Source of the DNA: Hyphomonadaceae bacterium | GTDB taxonomy: Bacteria; Pseudomonadota; Alphaproteobacteria; Caulobacterales; Aquidulcibacteraceae | Length of the DNA: 5,131 bases | Reading direction: 5' to 3' | Assembly (NCBI GenBank): GCA_025458365.1 | Contig: JALOSP010000135.1 | Coordinates: 1-5,131 of the forward strand | Shown here: one piece after another, positions 1-5,131 of the stretch | Position numbering within the stretch: the first letter of the stretch is position 1 | How the letters are laid out: each line of letters begins with the position of its first letter | Notes under the pieces: model-generated | What the model was told of the DNA's origin: nothing | The model's database searches: none | Seen by the model: the letters and a program-made list of their open reading frames with translations, nothing else | Position numbers and translations under genes: made by a program

Positions 1-778
1 CATCGGTGAGACTGCCTGCCGCCGCAGTCATACGGTCTGACATGCCACTGGCGATGCTGGCAGCATTCTGGAGACCGGAATAGGCCGCGCCGATCCGTGC
101 AGCTGAGCCCTGGGTGCGTCCAATACCGGCTGCCCCGCCTTGAAGCTCGGTGATCGCCGCAGTGAAATTCGCGTTCGTGGCTGCCATGAAGTCAGTGTCA
201 ATCGCGGCCAGATTCTGGGAGTACATGGCAATGTTGACGCCGGGGCCATTGCCCAATGGCCAGGACAACCACCAGGCCTCCGGCATGGTCAGATCATCCA
301 GAAAAGTGTCACCATTTTCCCAGGGTCGCAGGGCCCATTCCGTGAACGGCGTGCCCTGGCTTCGGATCCCCGCGTAGTCGACGGTCATCTGGTCATATAG
401 GGTCTTGATCCCACGCCAGCGTCCCTGAATCTCCTGCCATTCTGTCTGGAACCGGCGACGGTCTGCGCTGCCGGCTGCGGTGTTGGCCGCCCGTTGCAGC
501 ACCGACAAGGCATCGCGCTGAAGACTCAAACCCTCCTCGATGTGGGTCGCCGTCAGGTCGGCCACAGGCAGGTAGCGCTGTGCCTCGCTGGCGCGCCAGT
601 CCCACGTGCTGGCGTCATTGCGCAGACTGTTTGCCCGCGCCCAAGCCGCACCATCGTCCTTGACCGACGAGACCTTCTGCCCCGTCGCAATCTGGCGGCT
701 CATGGAATCCATGGTCGACCGTGCGCTGGTCGCCGTGCGTTGGGCCAGGGCCAGGGAGGAGGACATGGCGCCGATCAT
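1..778 (-). CDS. Flagellin-like protein, C-terminus beyond the window edge
   Basis: The reading frame is open for 259 codons from ATG 778 to the left edge. Residues 1-60 resemble the flagellin N-terminal D0/D1 helices: a polar Ser/Ala/Thr helix, then IATGQKVSSVKDDGAAWARA (residues 30-49), matching the flagellin pattern IS/ATG..V.SAKDDAA...A. Residues 60-130 are a second predicted D1 helix region. Residues 135-185 replace a normal D2/D3 domain with a short Trp- and Pro-rich segment. Residues 220-259 (ARIGAAYSGLQNAAS, ending AGSLTD) match the C-terminal D1/D0 helix that usually continues as DAD(M), so probably only some 40 residues are missing. The product would be exported by the flagellar type III apparatus and polymerise into the filament. 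It has ten Trp and no Cys in the visible part; Trp is normally rare in flagellins. ATG 766 (residue 5) is an alternative start; neither has a good Shine-Dalgarno, and the frame has no other start after the stop at 835-833. A FlgL-type hook-filament junction protein is less likely but possible. Confidence 0.8.
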   Translation of the reverse strand, partial: MIGAMSSSLALAQRTATSARSTMDSMSRQIATGQKVSSVKDDGAAWARANSLRNDASTWDWRASEAQRYLPVADLTATHIEEGLSLQRDALSVLQRAANTAAGSADRRRFQTEWQEIQGRWRGIKTLYDQMTVDYAGIRSQGTPFTEWALRPWENGDTFLDDLTMPEAWWLSWPLGNGPGVNIAMYSQNLAAIDTDFMAATNANFTAAITELQGGAAGIGRTQGSAARIGAAYSGLQNAASIASGMSDRMTAAAGSLTD

Positions 779-803
779 GATCGCGCACCGGGGCTGGGGG
801 AGC

Positions 804-857
804 GCGGCAGTCCCTGCCGCAAGATGTTCGTTTCAAAGGTGCGGCTGGGACAGCCGC
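804..857 (-). repeat. Tandem pair of covarying hairpins in the flagellin leader
   Basis: Two perfect 17-base hairpins flank a 20-base spacer. On the minus (mRNA) strand the first is GCGGCTG-TCC-CAGCCGC (857-841) and the second GCGGCAG-GGA-CTGCCGC (820-804). Each has a 7-bp stem and 3-base loop. One copy is nearly the reverse complement of the other (15 of 17). The only two differences are a compensatory T-A to A-T swap within the stem, so pairing is preserved. The two loops, UCC and GGA, are complementary. The second hairpin ends 25 bases before ATG 778. They could be RNA leader elements, a dimeric protein's operators, or a short REP-like pair. Confidence 0.7.
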
Positions 858-914
858 GCTCCAGCCCGAAGCCCCCCAGACACGACTTCACGGCGGCGGA
901 AGGAGCGCTTCCCC

Positions 915-929
915 GCACGGCAGATGCCA
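915..929 (-). promoter_or_regulatory. Candidate sigma-54 promoter for the flagellin-like gene
   Basis: The minus strand reads TGGCATCTGCCGTGC, which has the -24 TGGCA box, the invariant GG-N10-GC spacing and a TGC at -12. Consensus is TGGCAC-N5-TTGC. Transcription would begin near 903, giving a leader of about 125 bases that contains both hairpins. Sigma-54 control of flagellar genes is established in Caulobacter and Rhodobacter; its use here is inferred from one motif match. Confidence 0.35.
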
Positions 930-1046
930 GTCTGATCACCACGTCTGGACGCACGTTTCGTGCCCCGCGTTGTTGGGATTCTACCCGTTTCAGACGCACT
1001 TGTGGCGCCCGGAGACCTTTGGACTCTCGATTGTGTTACCACGGGA

Positions 1047-1091
1047 GTGGTTGAGGCGGGGTCAACCGGCGTGGTTAAGCGGGGGTGAACC
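1047..1091. repeat. Two imperfect 21-bp direct repeats, each with dyad symmetry
   Basis: Bases 1047-1067 and 1071-1091 are direct repeats matching at 17 of 21 positions, with a 24-bp period. Each has arms of the form GGTTNA-N7-TNAACC. The first is perfect (GGTTGA at 1049-1054, TCAACC at 1062-1067); the second (GGTTAA, TGAACC) has one mismatch. They lie between the typA terminator hairpin and the flagellin promoter candidate, roughly 145-190 bp upstream of the predicted flagellin start of transcription. That is where activator sites for sigma-54 promoters commonly sit. Binding-site function is inference. Confidence 0.5.
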
Positions 1092-1098
1092 TCAACAA

Positions 1099-1144
1099 GG
1101 AGCGCGCGATTGCATCGCGCATGCGCGCTGGAAGCGCGCGCTCC
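1099..1144 (-). terminator. GC-rich hairpin, probable typA terminator
   Basis: Perfect 10-bp arms GGAGCGCGCG (1099-1108) and CGCGCGCTCC (1135-1144) enclose a 26-base loop that itself contains the palindrome GCGCATGCGC (1117-1126). On the minus strand the structure starts 8 bases after the typA stop codon and is followed by TTGTTG, a weak U-rich tail. Position and strength suit a terminator, but the tail is poor, so termination may be partial or Rho-assisted. Confidence 0.55.
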
Positions 1145-1152
1145 AGCTCCGA

Positions 1153-3003
1153 TCAGTCAGCCTTCACGCGCCGCTTGCGGAAGCTGGGGTTCAGTTCGCG
1201 CTTGCGCAGGCGGATGGCGCTGGGGGTGATTTCCACCAGTTCGTCATCGTCGATATAGGCGATGGCCGCCTCCAGCGTCAGACGGCGCGGCGGGGTCAGG
1301 CGGATGGCTTCATCCTTGCCCGACGAACGCACGTTCGACAGCTTCTTTTCCTTCAACGGATTGACGTCGAGGTCTTCCGGCTTGGCGTTTTCACCGATGA
1401 TCATGCCTTGATAGACATCTTCACCGGCACCGATGAACAGGACGCCGCGCTCCTCCAGATACCAGAGGGCATAGGCCACCGACTTGCCGCTGTCATTGGC
1501 CACGAGAGCGCCGTTGCGGCGACCGGGAATGTCGCCCTTCCACGGCGCCCATTCGTGGAAGATCCGGTTCATCACGCCCGACCCGCGCGTGTCGGTCAGG
1601 AATTCGGAGTGATAGCCGATCAGGCCGCGCGACGGTCCGTGGAAGATGATCCGGGTCTTGCCACCGCCAGACGGGCGCATGTCCTGCATTTCGCATTTGC
1701 GCAGGCTCATCTTTTCCACCACCGGGCCGGTGAATTCGTCATCCACGTCGATCACGATTTCTTCGACCGGCTCCAGCTTCTGGCCGGTCTCGTCCGTCTT
1801 GGTCACGACGCGCGGGCGCGAGATGGTGAGTTCGAAGCCCTCGCGGCGCAGGCCTTCCAGCAGCACGCCGATCTGCAATTCACCACGGCCTTGCAGCTCA
1901 TAGGCGTCCTTGTCGGCGGTTTCGGTGACTTTGATGGCGACGTCGCCCTCGGCCTGTTTCCACAGACGGTCGCGGATCACCCGGCTCTGCACCTTGTCGC
2001 CATCACGACCGGCGAGCGGGGAGGAATTGATCATCACGGTCACCGACAGGGTCGGCGGATCGATCGGCTGGGCCGGGATCGAGGCGGTGATGCTGGTGTC
2101 AGCCAGGGTGTCGGCCACGGTGGCCTGGCTGAAACCTGCGATGGCCACGATGTCGCCAGCTTCGGCCACATCGATGGGTTGGCGGCGCAGCCCCCGGAAG
2201 GCCAGCACCTTGGAGACCCGGGCCCGCTCGACGATCTTGCCGTCCACCCCGATGGCATGGATCGTGATGCCAGCTTCCAGCCGCCCGCTTTCGACCCGGC
2301 CGGTGAGGATCCGGCCAAGGAACGGGTCGGCATCCAGCATGGTCACCAGCATGGAAAACGGCTCGTCGCGCTTTTGCACCGACGCAGGCGGCGGCACGTG
2401 GGCCACGATGGTTTCAAACAAGGGCGCCAGCGTCTCGCGCGCGCCATCTTCGGTCAGGCTGGCCCAGCCGTCACGGCCCGAGGCGTAGAGCGCGGGGAAA
2501 TCCAGCTGCTCGTCATTGGCGCCCAGCGCCATGAACAGTTCGAACACTTCGTCCAGCACTTCATCGGCACGGGCCGACGGGCGGTCCACCTTGTTCAGCA
2601 CCACGATGGGGCGCAGACCCAAAGCCAGTGCCTTGGACAGCACGAACTTGGTCTGCGGCATCGGACCTTCGGTGGCATCGACCAGCAACAGGCAGCCATC
2701 GACCATGCTCAGCACGCGCTCCACCTCGCCGCCGAAGTCGGCGTGGCCCGGTGTGTCCACCACATTGATCCGCACTTCCTCGCCAGCGGAGTTCCAGACG
2801 ATGCTGGTGCACTTGGCCAGAATGGTGATGCCGCGCTCTTTCTCCTGCGGATTGGAATCCATCGCGCGTTCGGCGCGGGCCTCGTTTTCGCGATAGGCGC
2901 CGCCCTGGGCCAGCAATTGATCGGTCAGGGTTGTCTTGCCGTGGTCAACGTGGGCGATGATCGCAACATTGCGCAGCGCCGCACTGGCGGTTTCGGTGGT
3001 CAC
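1153..3003 (-). CDS. typA: Ribosome-associated translational GTPase TypA/BipA
   Basis: The protein has 616 residues from GTG 3003, close to the family's usual 600-615. It belongs to the EF-G/LepA-like translational GTPases, which bind the 70S ribosome near the factor site and act in stress and cold adaptation and ribosome assembly. GTPase motifs are all present: G1 AHVDHGKT (residues 17-24), G2 GIT (58-60), G3 DTPGH (83-87), G4 NKVD (137-140) and a G5-like ASGRDGWA. Beta-barrel domain II and the EF-G-like domains follow. The BipA-specific C-terminal part includes the [10 protein letters not shown] segment, the [10 protein letters not shown] loop, and a basic tail around [20 protein letters not shown]. 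The GTG start is chosen because GGAG lies 7 bases upstream and the protein then aligns with the family. An in-frame ATG at 3069 would add a basic 22-residue leader with no RBS and would overlap a strong hairpin. It is transcribed divergently from fabI. Confidence 0.97.
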   Translation of the reverse strand: MTTETASAALRNVAIIAHVDHGKTTLTDQLLAQGGAYRENEARAERAMDSNPQEKERGITILAKCTSIVWNSAGEEVRINVVDTPGHADFGGEVERVLSMVDGCLLLVDATEGPMPQTKFVLSKALALGLRPIVVLNKVDRPSARADEVLDEVFELFMALGANDEQLDFPALYASGRDGWASLTEDGARETLAPLFETIVAHVPPPASVQKRDEPFSMLVTMLDADPFLGRILTGRVESGRLEAGITIHAIGVDGKIVERARVSKVLAFRGLRRQPIDVAEAGDIVAIAGFSQATVADTLADTSITASIPAQPIDPPTLSVTVMINSSPLAGRDGDKVQSRVIRDRLWKQAEGDVAIKVTETADKDAYELQGRGELQIGVLLEGLRREGFELTISRPRVVTKTDETGQKLEPVEEIVIDVDDEFTGPVVEKMSLRKCEMQDMRPSGGGKTRIIFHGPSRGLIGYHSEFLTDTRGSGVMNRIFHEWAPWKGDIPGRRNGALVANDSGKSVAYALWYLEERGVLFIGAGEDVYQGMIIGENAKPEDLDVNPLKEKKLSNVRSSGKDEAIRLTPPRRLTLEAAIAYIDDDELVEITPSAIRLRKRELNPSFRKRRVKAD

Positions 3004-3010
3004 AGGGATG

Positions 3011-3014
3011 CTCC
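3011..3014 (-). promoter_or_regulatory. Ribosome binding site of typA
   Basis: GGAG on the minus strand lies 7 bases before GTG 3003. It decides the start in favour of GTG over the upstream in-frame ATG at 3069, which has no comparable site. Confidence 0.75.
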
Positions 3015-3035
3015 GGGGGAGGACAGAATCAGGGA

Positions 3036-3066
3036 AGGCCCCGCGCCGTTGGTTCGGGCGGGGCCT
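3036..3066 (-). promoter_or_regulatory. Strong hairpin in the typA 5' leader
   Basis: AGGCCCCGC (3036-3044) and GCGGGGCCT (3058-3066) are perfect 9-bp arms. After a single-G bulge, the stem continues with CCG/CGG (3046-3048, 3055-3057) and closes on a TTGGTT loop. On the minus strand it is followed by TTCCCTGATTCTG, which is only moderately U-rich. It would form almost at the 5' end of the typA mRNA if the promoter candidate at 3079-3107 is right. It could stabilise the message, attenuate it, or be a relic terminator. It does not cover the ribosome binding site. Confidence 0.6.
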
Positions 3067-3078
3067 CATGTGCGGCGC

Positions 3079-3107
3079 GCCATAGCAGGAAGCGTGCGAC
3101 GGGGCAA
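3079..3107 (-). promoter_or_regulatory. Candidate sigma-70-type promoter of typA
   Basis: On the minus strand, TTGCCC (3107-3102) is followed after exactly 17 bases by TATGGC (3084-3079). Transcription would start near 3072, about 70 bases before the GTG. The -10 match is partial. Confidence 0.4.
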
Positions 3108-3162
3108 ATGGGTGGTGTGTTGCTGTCAGGCGCGCGTGGCGGTGCCGTCCGATATCCGAGAC

Positions 3163-3191
3163 TTGACCCGGCGGGCCGCACACGCGAAACG
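3163..3191 (+). promoter_or_regulatory. Weak candidate promoter of fabI
   Basis: CTTGACC at 3162-3168 is a good alphaproteobacterial -35 element. A -10 at the right distance is poor (GAAACG at 3186-3191, 17-base spacer). The position, about 40 bases before the fabI start codon, is suitable. Confidence 0.3.
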
Positions 3192-3229
3192 ACGCCACCT
3201 GAACCGATCCCACCCGTGGAGCCAGCACC

Positions 3230-4045
3230 ATGAGCGAAGAGACCTTTCCTACCGGAACCTTGATGGCGGGCAGGCGCGGCCTGATCATGGGTGTGGCCAA
3301 TGACCGGTCCATCGCCTGGGGCATTGCCCGGCAACTGGCCGCACAGGGGGCGGAACTGGCCTTCACCTATCAGGGCGAGGCACTGGGCAAGCGCATGAAG
3401 CCACTGGCCGAATCGGTGGGTTCGTCCATCGTGCTGGAGTGTGACGTGACCGACGATGCGGCAATGGACGCCGTGTTTGGCGAACTGAGGGCCCAATGGG
3501 GCGGGCTTGACTTTCTGGTCCATTCCATCGGCTTTTCCGACAAGAACGAGTTGCGTGGGTCATTCGTGGAAAACACCACGCGGGAGAATTTCCTGCGCAC
3601 CATGGATATCTCTGCCTTCTCATGGGTGGCGTGTGCCAAGCGCGCGGCAGGCCTGATGACTCCCGGTGGGTCGATGGTGACCCTGTCGTATCTGGGCGCC
3701 GAGCGGGTGCTGCCGTCCTACAATGTGATGGGCGTGGCCAAGGCGGCGCTCGAAGCCGCCACCCGCTATATGGCTCGTGATCTGGGGCCGCAGGGCATCC
3801 GGGTCAACGCAATCAGCGCCGGGCCAATGAAGACGCTGGCGATGGCAGGTATTCAGGGCGGTCGCGGCCTGATCAGCACCGGTCGCGAATGGTCGCTGAT
3901 GAAGGAAGATACCAGCATGGAAGGAATCGCGGGCGCTGCCCTCTGGCTCCTGTCTGACCTTGGCCGCTCGACGACCGCCGAAGTGGTGCATGTGGACGCA
4001 GGCTTCCACGTGGTCGGCCTGCCCGACGGGCTTGGCGAGGGCTGA
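3230..4045 (+). CDS. fabI: Enoyl-[acyl-carrier-protein] reductase, FabI type
   Basis: The protein has 271 residues and catalyses the last step of each fatty-acid elongation cycle, the NAD(P)H-dependent reduction of trans-2-enoyl-ACP in the cytosol. It is a short-chain dehydrogenase fold with the FabI form of the nucleotide loop, GVANDRSIAWG (residues 21-31). HSIGF (98-102) follows the cofactor site. The catalytic Y-X6-K is Tyr164 and Lys171 in YNVMGVAK, with the second FabI tyrosine at Tyr154 in LSYLG. The SAGPMKTLA segment is at 196-204. Residue numbers run 8 ahead of the E. coli enzyme without gaps through the active site. The substrate-loop region after TLA is divergent: the position of E. 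coli Phe203 is Gly211, and the usual TP(I/L)RR stretch is absent. ATG 3230 is supported by GGAG at 3218-3221, 8 bases upstream. It stands alone and diverges from typA. Confidence 0.95.
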   Translation: MSEETFPTGTLMAGRRGLIMGVANDRSIAWGIARQLAAQGAELAFTYQGEALGKRMKPLAESVGSSIVLECDVTDDAAMDAVFGELRAQWGGLDFLVHSIGFSDKNELRGSFVENTTRENFLRTMDISAFSWVACAKRAAGLMTPGGSMVTLSYLGAERVLPSYNVMGVAKAALEAATRYMARDLGPQGIRVNAISAGPMKTLAMAGIQGGRGLISTGREWSLMKEDTSMEGIAGAALWLLSDLGRSTTAEVVHVDAGFHVVGLPDGLGEG

Positions 4046-4088
4046 GGGGGCGGCAGCGCAGCTGGAACTGTGCGGTCCTGTTAACAGT

Positions 4089-4103
4089 GTCTTGCACCAA
4101 GAC
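4089..4103 (+). terminator. Small hairpin downstream of fabI, doubtful terminator
   Basis: GTCTTG-CAC-CAAGAC is a perfect 6-bp stem with a 3-base loop, 43 bases after the fabI stop codon. No T-run follows, so intrinsic termination is uncertain. The rest of 4046-4191 shows no credible gene. Confidence 0.25.
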
Positions 4104-4191
4104 CAGCCCGGCGCAGCCGAGATGCGAGCATTGAGCGAGCCTGCCCCAGCGGCGGCAGAGCGCATCAAAGACCATTTGGAGGAACGAAAAA

Positions 4192-4290
4192 TGGTGCCCG
4201 GAACCGGTCTGGACTCGAACCGGTGCGCAGCACCGCAAGGCCGACTGGCCGTCCGAGCTTCAGCGAGGAGCCAAGGTCGCGGATGCGACC
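4192..4290 (-). other. tRNA-3'-end-like remnant with hairpins, in the tRNA-Phe trailer
   Basis: The minus strand ends like a tRNA: ACCGG TTCGAGT, five extra bases CCAGA, then CCGGT TCCGGGC A CCA, followed by TTTTT. Without the CCAGA insertion the T-arm would be perfect (ACCGG/CCGGT around TTCGAGT). No matching 5' acceptor strand (GCCCGGA) or anticodon arm is visible upstream, so this is not an intact tRNA. The 13 bases GGGCACCATTTTT are shared exactly with the 3' end of tRNA-Phe, 126 bp away. Two clean hairpins precede it: GGTCGC-ATCC-GCGACC (4290-4275) and CGGTGC-TGC-GCACCG (4235-4221). It may be a decayed second tRNA gene or a tRNA-like tail on the tRNA-Phe trailer RNA. Confidence 0.5.
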
Positions 4291-4317
4291 GCCCGGCGTT
4301 TGAGGGTCAAGAAAAAA

Positions 4318-4393
4318 TGGTGCCCAGAGCCGGAATCGAACCAGCGACACGCGGATTTTCAATCCGCTGCTCTACCGACTGAGCTATCTGGGC
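4318..4393 (-). tRNA. tRNA-Phe, anticodon GAA, CCA encoded
   Basis: The 76-base gene folds fully. Acceptor arms are GCCCAGA/TCTGGGC (7 bp), and the D-stem is GCTC/GAGC with AGTCGGTA in the loop. The anticodon stem GCGGA/TCCGC has loop TTGAAAA (anticodon GAA at 4360-4358), and the variable loop is GTGTC. The T-arm is GCTGG-TTCGATT-CCGGC with one wobble pair, followed by discriminator A and genomic CCA. It decodes UUC and UUU. A run of six T follows the CCA and may end transcription. Upstream, TCTAAG (4418-4413) is a possible -10 element, 20 bases before the mature 5' end; no convincing -35 partner was found. The gene is convergent with fabI. Confidence 0.97.
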
Positions 4394-4427
4394 ATCCTGT
4401 CGGGAGGCGCGTCTTAGACCATCGAGG

Positions 4428-4448
4428 CCGGTCTGCAAACCGGTTTTT
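4428..4448 (+). terminator. Weak intrinsic terminator-like hairpin
   Basis: CCGGT-CTGCAA-ACCGG is followed directly by TTTTT on the plus strand, and two G-U pairs could extend the stem. Only five base pairs are Watson-Crick. It could stop plus-strand readthrough from fabI across tRNA-Phe. It overlaps the tRNA-Phe upstream region, where a promoter could also lie. Confidence 0.3.
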
Positions 4449-4468
4449 CAGTGTGGCCAGACGCTTTT

Positions 4469-4597
4469 GCTCCCCTGTCCAACGGGGGAGCTGTCACGCG
4501 TGAGCGGGACCGAGGGGGTGTTTCCTCCCAACATCGCGATACCTGAAGCAAACACCCTCTCGGTCCTTCAGACACCTCCCCCGCGTGGCGGGGGAGG
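4469..4597. repeat. Nested palindromic intergenic element, about 130 bp
   Basis: Three hairpins sit in a row. GCTCCCC (4469-4475) pairs with GGGGAGC (4485-4491). A 17-base arm (4507-4523) pairs with 4550-4566 with one G-T wobble; its core is CCGAGGGGGTGTTT. CCTCCCCCGC-GTG-GCGGGGGAGG (4575-4597) is a perfect 10-bp stem. An outer inverted repeat, 4484-4495 against 4571-4582, matches at 11 of 12, so the outer hairpins can refold with each other around the central one. The 10-bp palindrome TCACGCGTGA lies at 4494-4503. No ORF, transposase or flanking target duplication is seen. The form is that of a dispersed palindromic repeat (REP/MITE-like), and it may also terminate transcription in both directions. 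Confidence 0.65.
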
Positions 4598-4672
4598 AAA
4601 GGAGGCCGGAAAGCGGTCCCCCCCATGCCACGATGCTTTGCGCCCCATCGCAAACCCTGCCACAGCCGCGGC

Positions 4673-5131
4673 ATGACCGCCGCCCTCTCGCAGATGCATG
4701 ACACACCGATGGCGCATGCCGCCCACACGCTGGAACATGTGTTCGGGCACCGGGCGTTTCGCGGGTTGCAGGCCGATGTGATCTGCGCTGTTCTGGATGG
4801 TGGCGATGTGCTGGCGGTGCTGCCCACAGGCGGCGGCAAGAGCCTGTGTTACCAGATCCCGGCACTGGTGCGGCCCGGTTGCGGGCTGGTGGTGTCTCCC
4901 CTGATCGCGCTGATGACCGATCAAGTCGCCGCACTCACCGATGCCGGTGTTCGCGCCGCGCGGCTTGATTCCTCCCTGAAGGGACCAGAGCGTCTTGCGA
5001 TTCTTGACCGGCTGCATGCTGGCACGCTCGATCTGCTGTATGTGGCGCCGGAGGCTTTGGGGTCAGGCTGGCTGCTGGACCAGCTGGTGGGGGCAAGGCT
5101 GTCGGTGATCGCCATCGATGAGGCGCACTGC
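4673..5131 (+). CDS. recQ: ATP-dependent DNA helicase, RecQ family, N-terminal part
   Basis: The frame is open for 153 codons to the right edge and covers the first RecA-like lobe of a superfamily 2 helicase, a 3'-5' DNA unwinding enzyme for recombination and fork repair. Visible in order: motif 0, FGHRAFRGLQ (residues 24-33, conserved Gln33); Walker A, LPTGGGKSLCYQIPAL (50-65); motif Ia, VVSPLIALMTDQV (73-85); motif Ib-like, LLYVAPEAL (121-129); and the DEAHC Walker B box (149-153), where the window ends. The DEAH box followed by Cys and the SLCYQIPAL context are typical of RecQ. ATG 4673 gives a family-like spacing of 23 residues before FGH. In-frame ATGs at 4625, 4694 and 4709 are alternatives. 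A strong AAAGGAGG (4598-4605) is too far (19 bases) from ATG 4625 and farther from the others. The second lobe, zinc-binding, winged-helix and HRDC domains lie outside. Confidence 0.92.
   Translation, partial: MTAALSQMHDTPMAHAAHTLEHVFGHRAFRGLQADVICAVLDGGDVLAVLPTGGGKSLCYQIPALVRPGCGLVVSPLIALMTDQVAALTDAGVRAARLDSSLKGPERLAILDRLHAGTLDLLYVAPEALGSGWLLDQLVGARLSVIAIDEAHC

Noticed and set aside
494..1054. A 186-codon plus-strand ORF over the flagellin start and the gap.
   Set aside because: It is antisense to the conserved flagellin N-terminus and crosses the structured non-coding gap. The composition is Arg- and Pro-rich with no recognisable domain.
970..3303. A 777-codon open frame on the plus strand across the typA locus.
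   Set aside because: It is the antisense of typA, kept open by high GC. Its translation is His-, Gln- and Arg-rich with no family motifs, whereas the minus strand encodes a full TypA.
3004..3366. Extension of typA to an upstream ATG at 3069 or 3366.
   Set aside because: These starts lack ribosome binding sites, exceed the family length, run through a strong hairpin or into fabI, and bypass the well-placed GGAG before GTG 3003.
3620..4238. Two minus-strand ORFs of 121 and 182 codons over the end of fabI.
   Set aside because: They are shadows of fabI in GC-rich DNA, without recognisable motifs or ribosome binding sites.
4191..4382. A plus-strand ORF with GGAGG before ATG 4191, and an overlapping frame encoding a PESNQRHADFQSAALPTELS-type peptide.
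   Set aside because: Both run antisense through tRNA-Phe. The peptide is the well-known spurious translation of the complement of tRNA-Phe genes.
4469..4597. CRISPR array or invertible-switch explanation for the palindromes.
   Set aside because: There are no regularly spaced identical repeats with spacers, and no recombinase gene or flanking promoter arrangement is visible.
4414..5017. Minus-strand ORFs of 141-149 codons opposite recQ.
   Set aside because: The plus strand here encodes RecQ motifs 0, I, Ia and II. The minus frames have no family resemblance and also cross the palindromic repeat.

Overview
The window is high-GC DNA from a motile alphaproteobacterium. This rests on GC-rich coding with strong third-position GC, alphaproteobacterial-type TypA and FabI sequences, a divergent flagellin-like protein, and a CCA-encoding tRNA-Phe. 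Family or genus cannot be fixed from the sequence; a Rhodobacterales- or Maricaulales-like host is a guess.

Layout from left to right. Bases 1-778 (minus strand) encode most of a flagellin-like protein whose last few dozen residues lie outside the window. Bases 779-1152 are a 374-bp non-coding stretch. It holds a pair of near-identical covarying hairpins in the flagellin leader, a candidate sigma-54 promoter, a tandem pair of dyad repeats and the typA terminator hairpin. Bases 1153-3003 (minus) are typA, a ribosome-associated translational GTPase. A 226-bp divergent spacer holds a typA promoter candidate, a strong leader hairpin and the fabI promoter and RBS region. Bases 3230-4045 (plus) are fabI, NADH-type enoyl-ACP reductase. 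The region 4046-4317 has no gene but contains a tRNA-3'-end-like remnant and small hairpins. tRNA-Phe(GAA) is at 4318-4393 (minus). A nested palindromic repeat of about 130 bp lies at 4469-4597. From 4673 to the right edge (plus) is the N-terminal third of a RecQ-type DNA helicase.

The protein genes are housekeeping genes (translation and stress GTPase, fatty-acid synthesis, DNA repair) next to a motility gene; they do not form one pathway. Nothing here is convincing as a new multi-gene defence or mobile system. The unusual signals are the tryptophan-rich flagellin with its structured leader, the nested palindromic element, and the tRNA-like tail beside tRNA-Phe.
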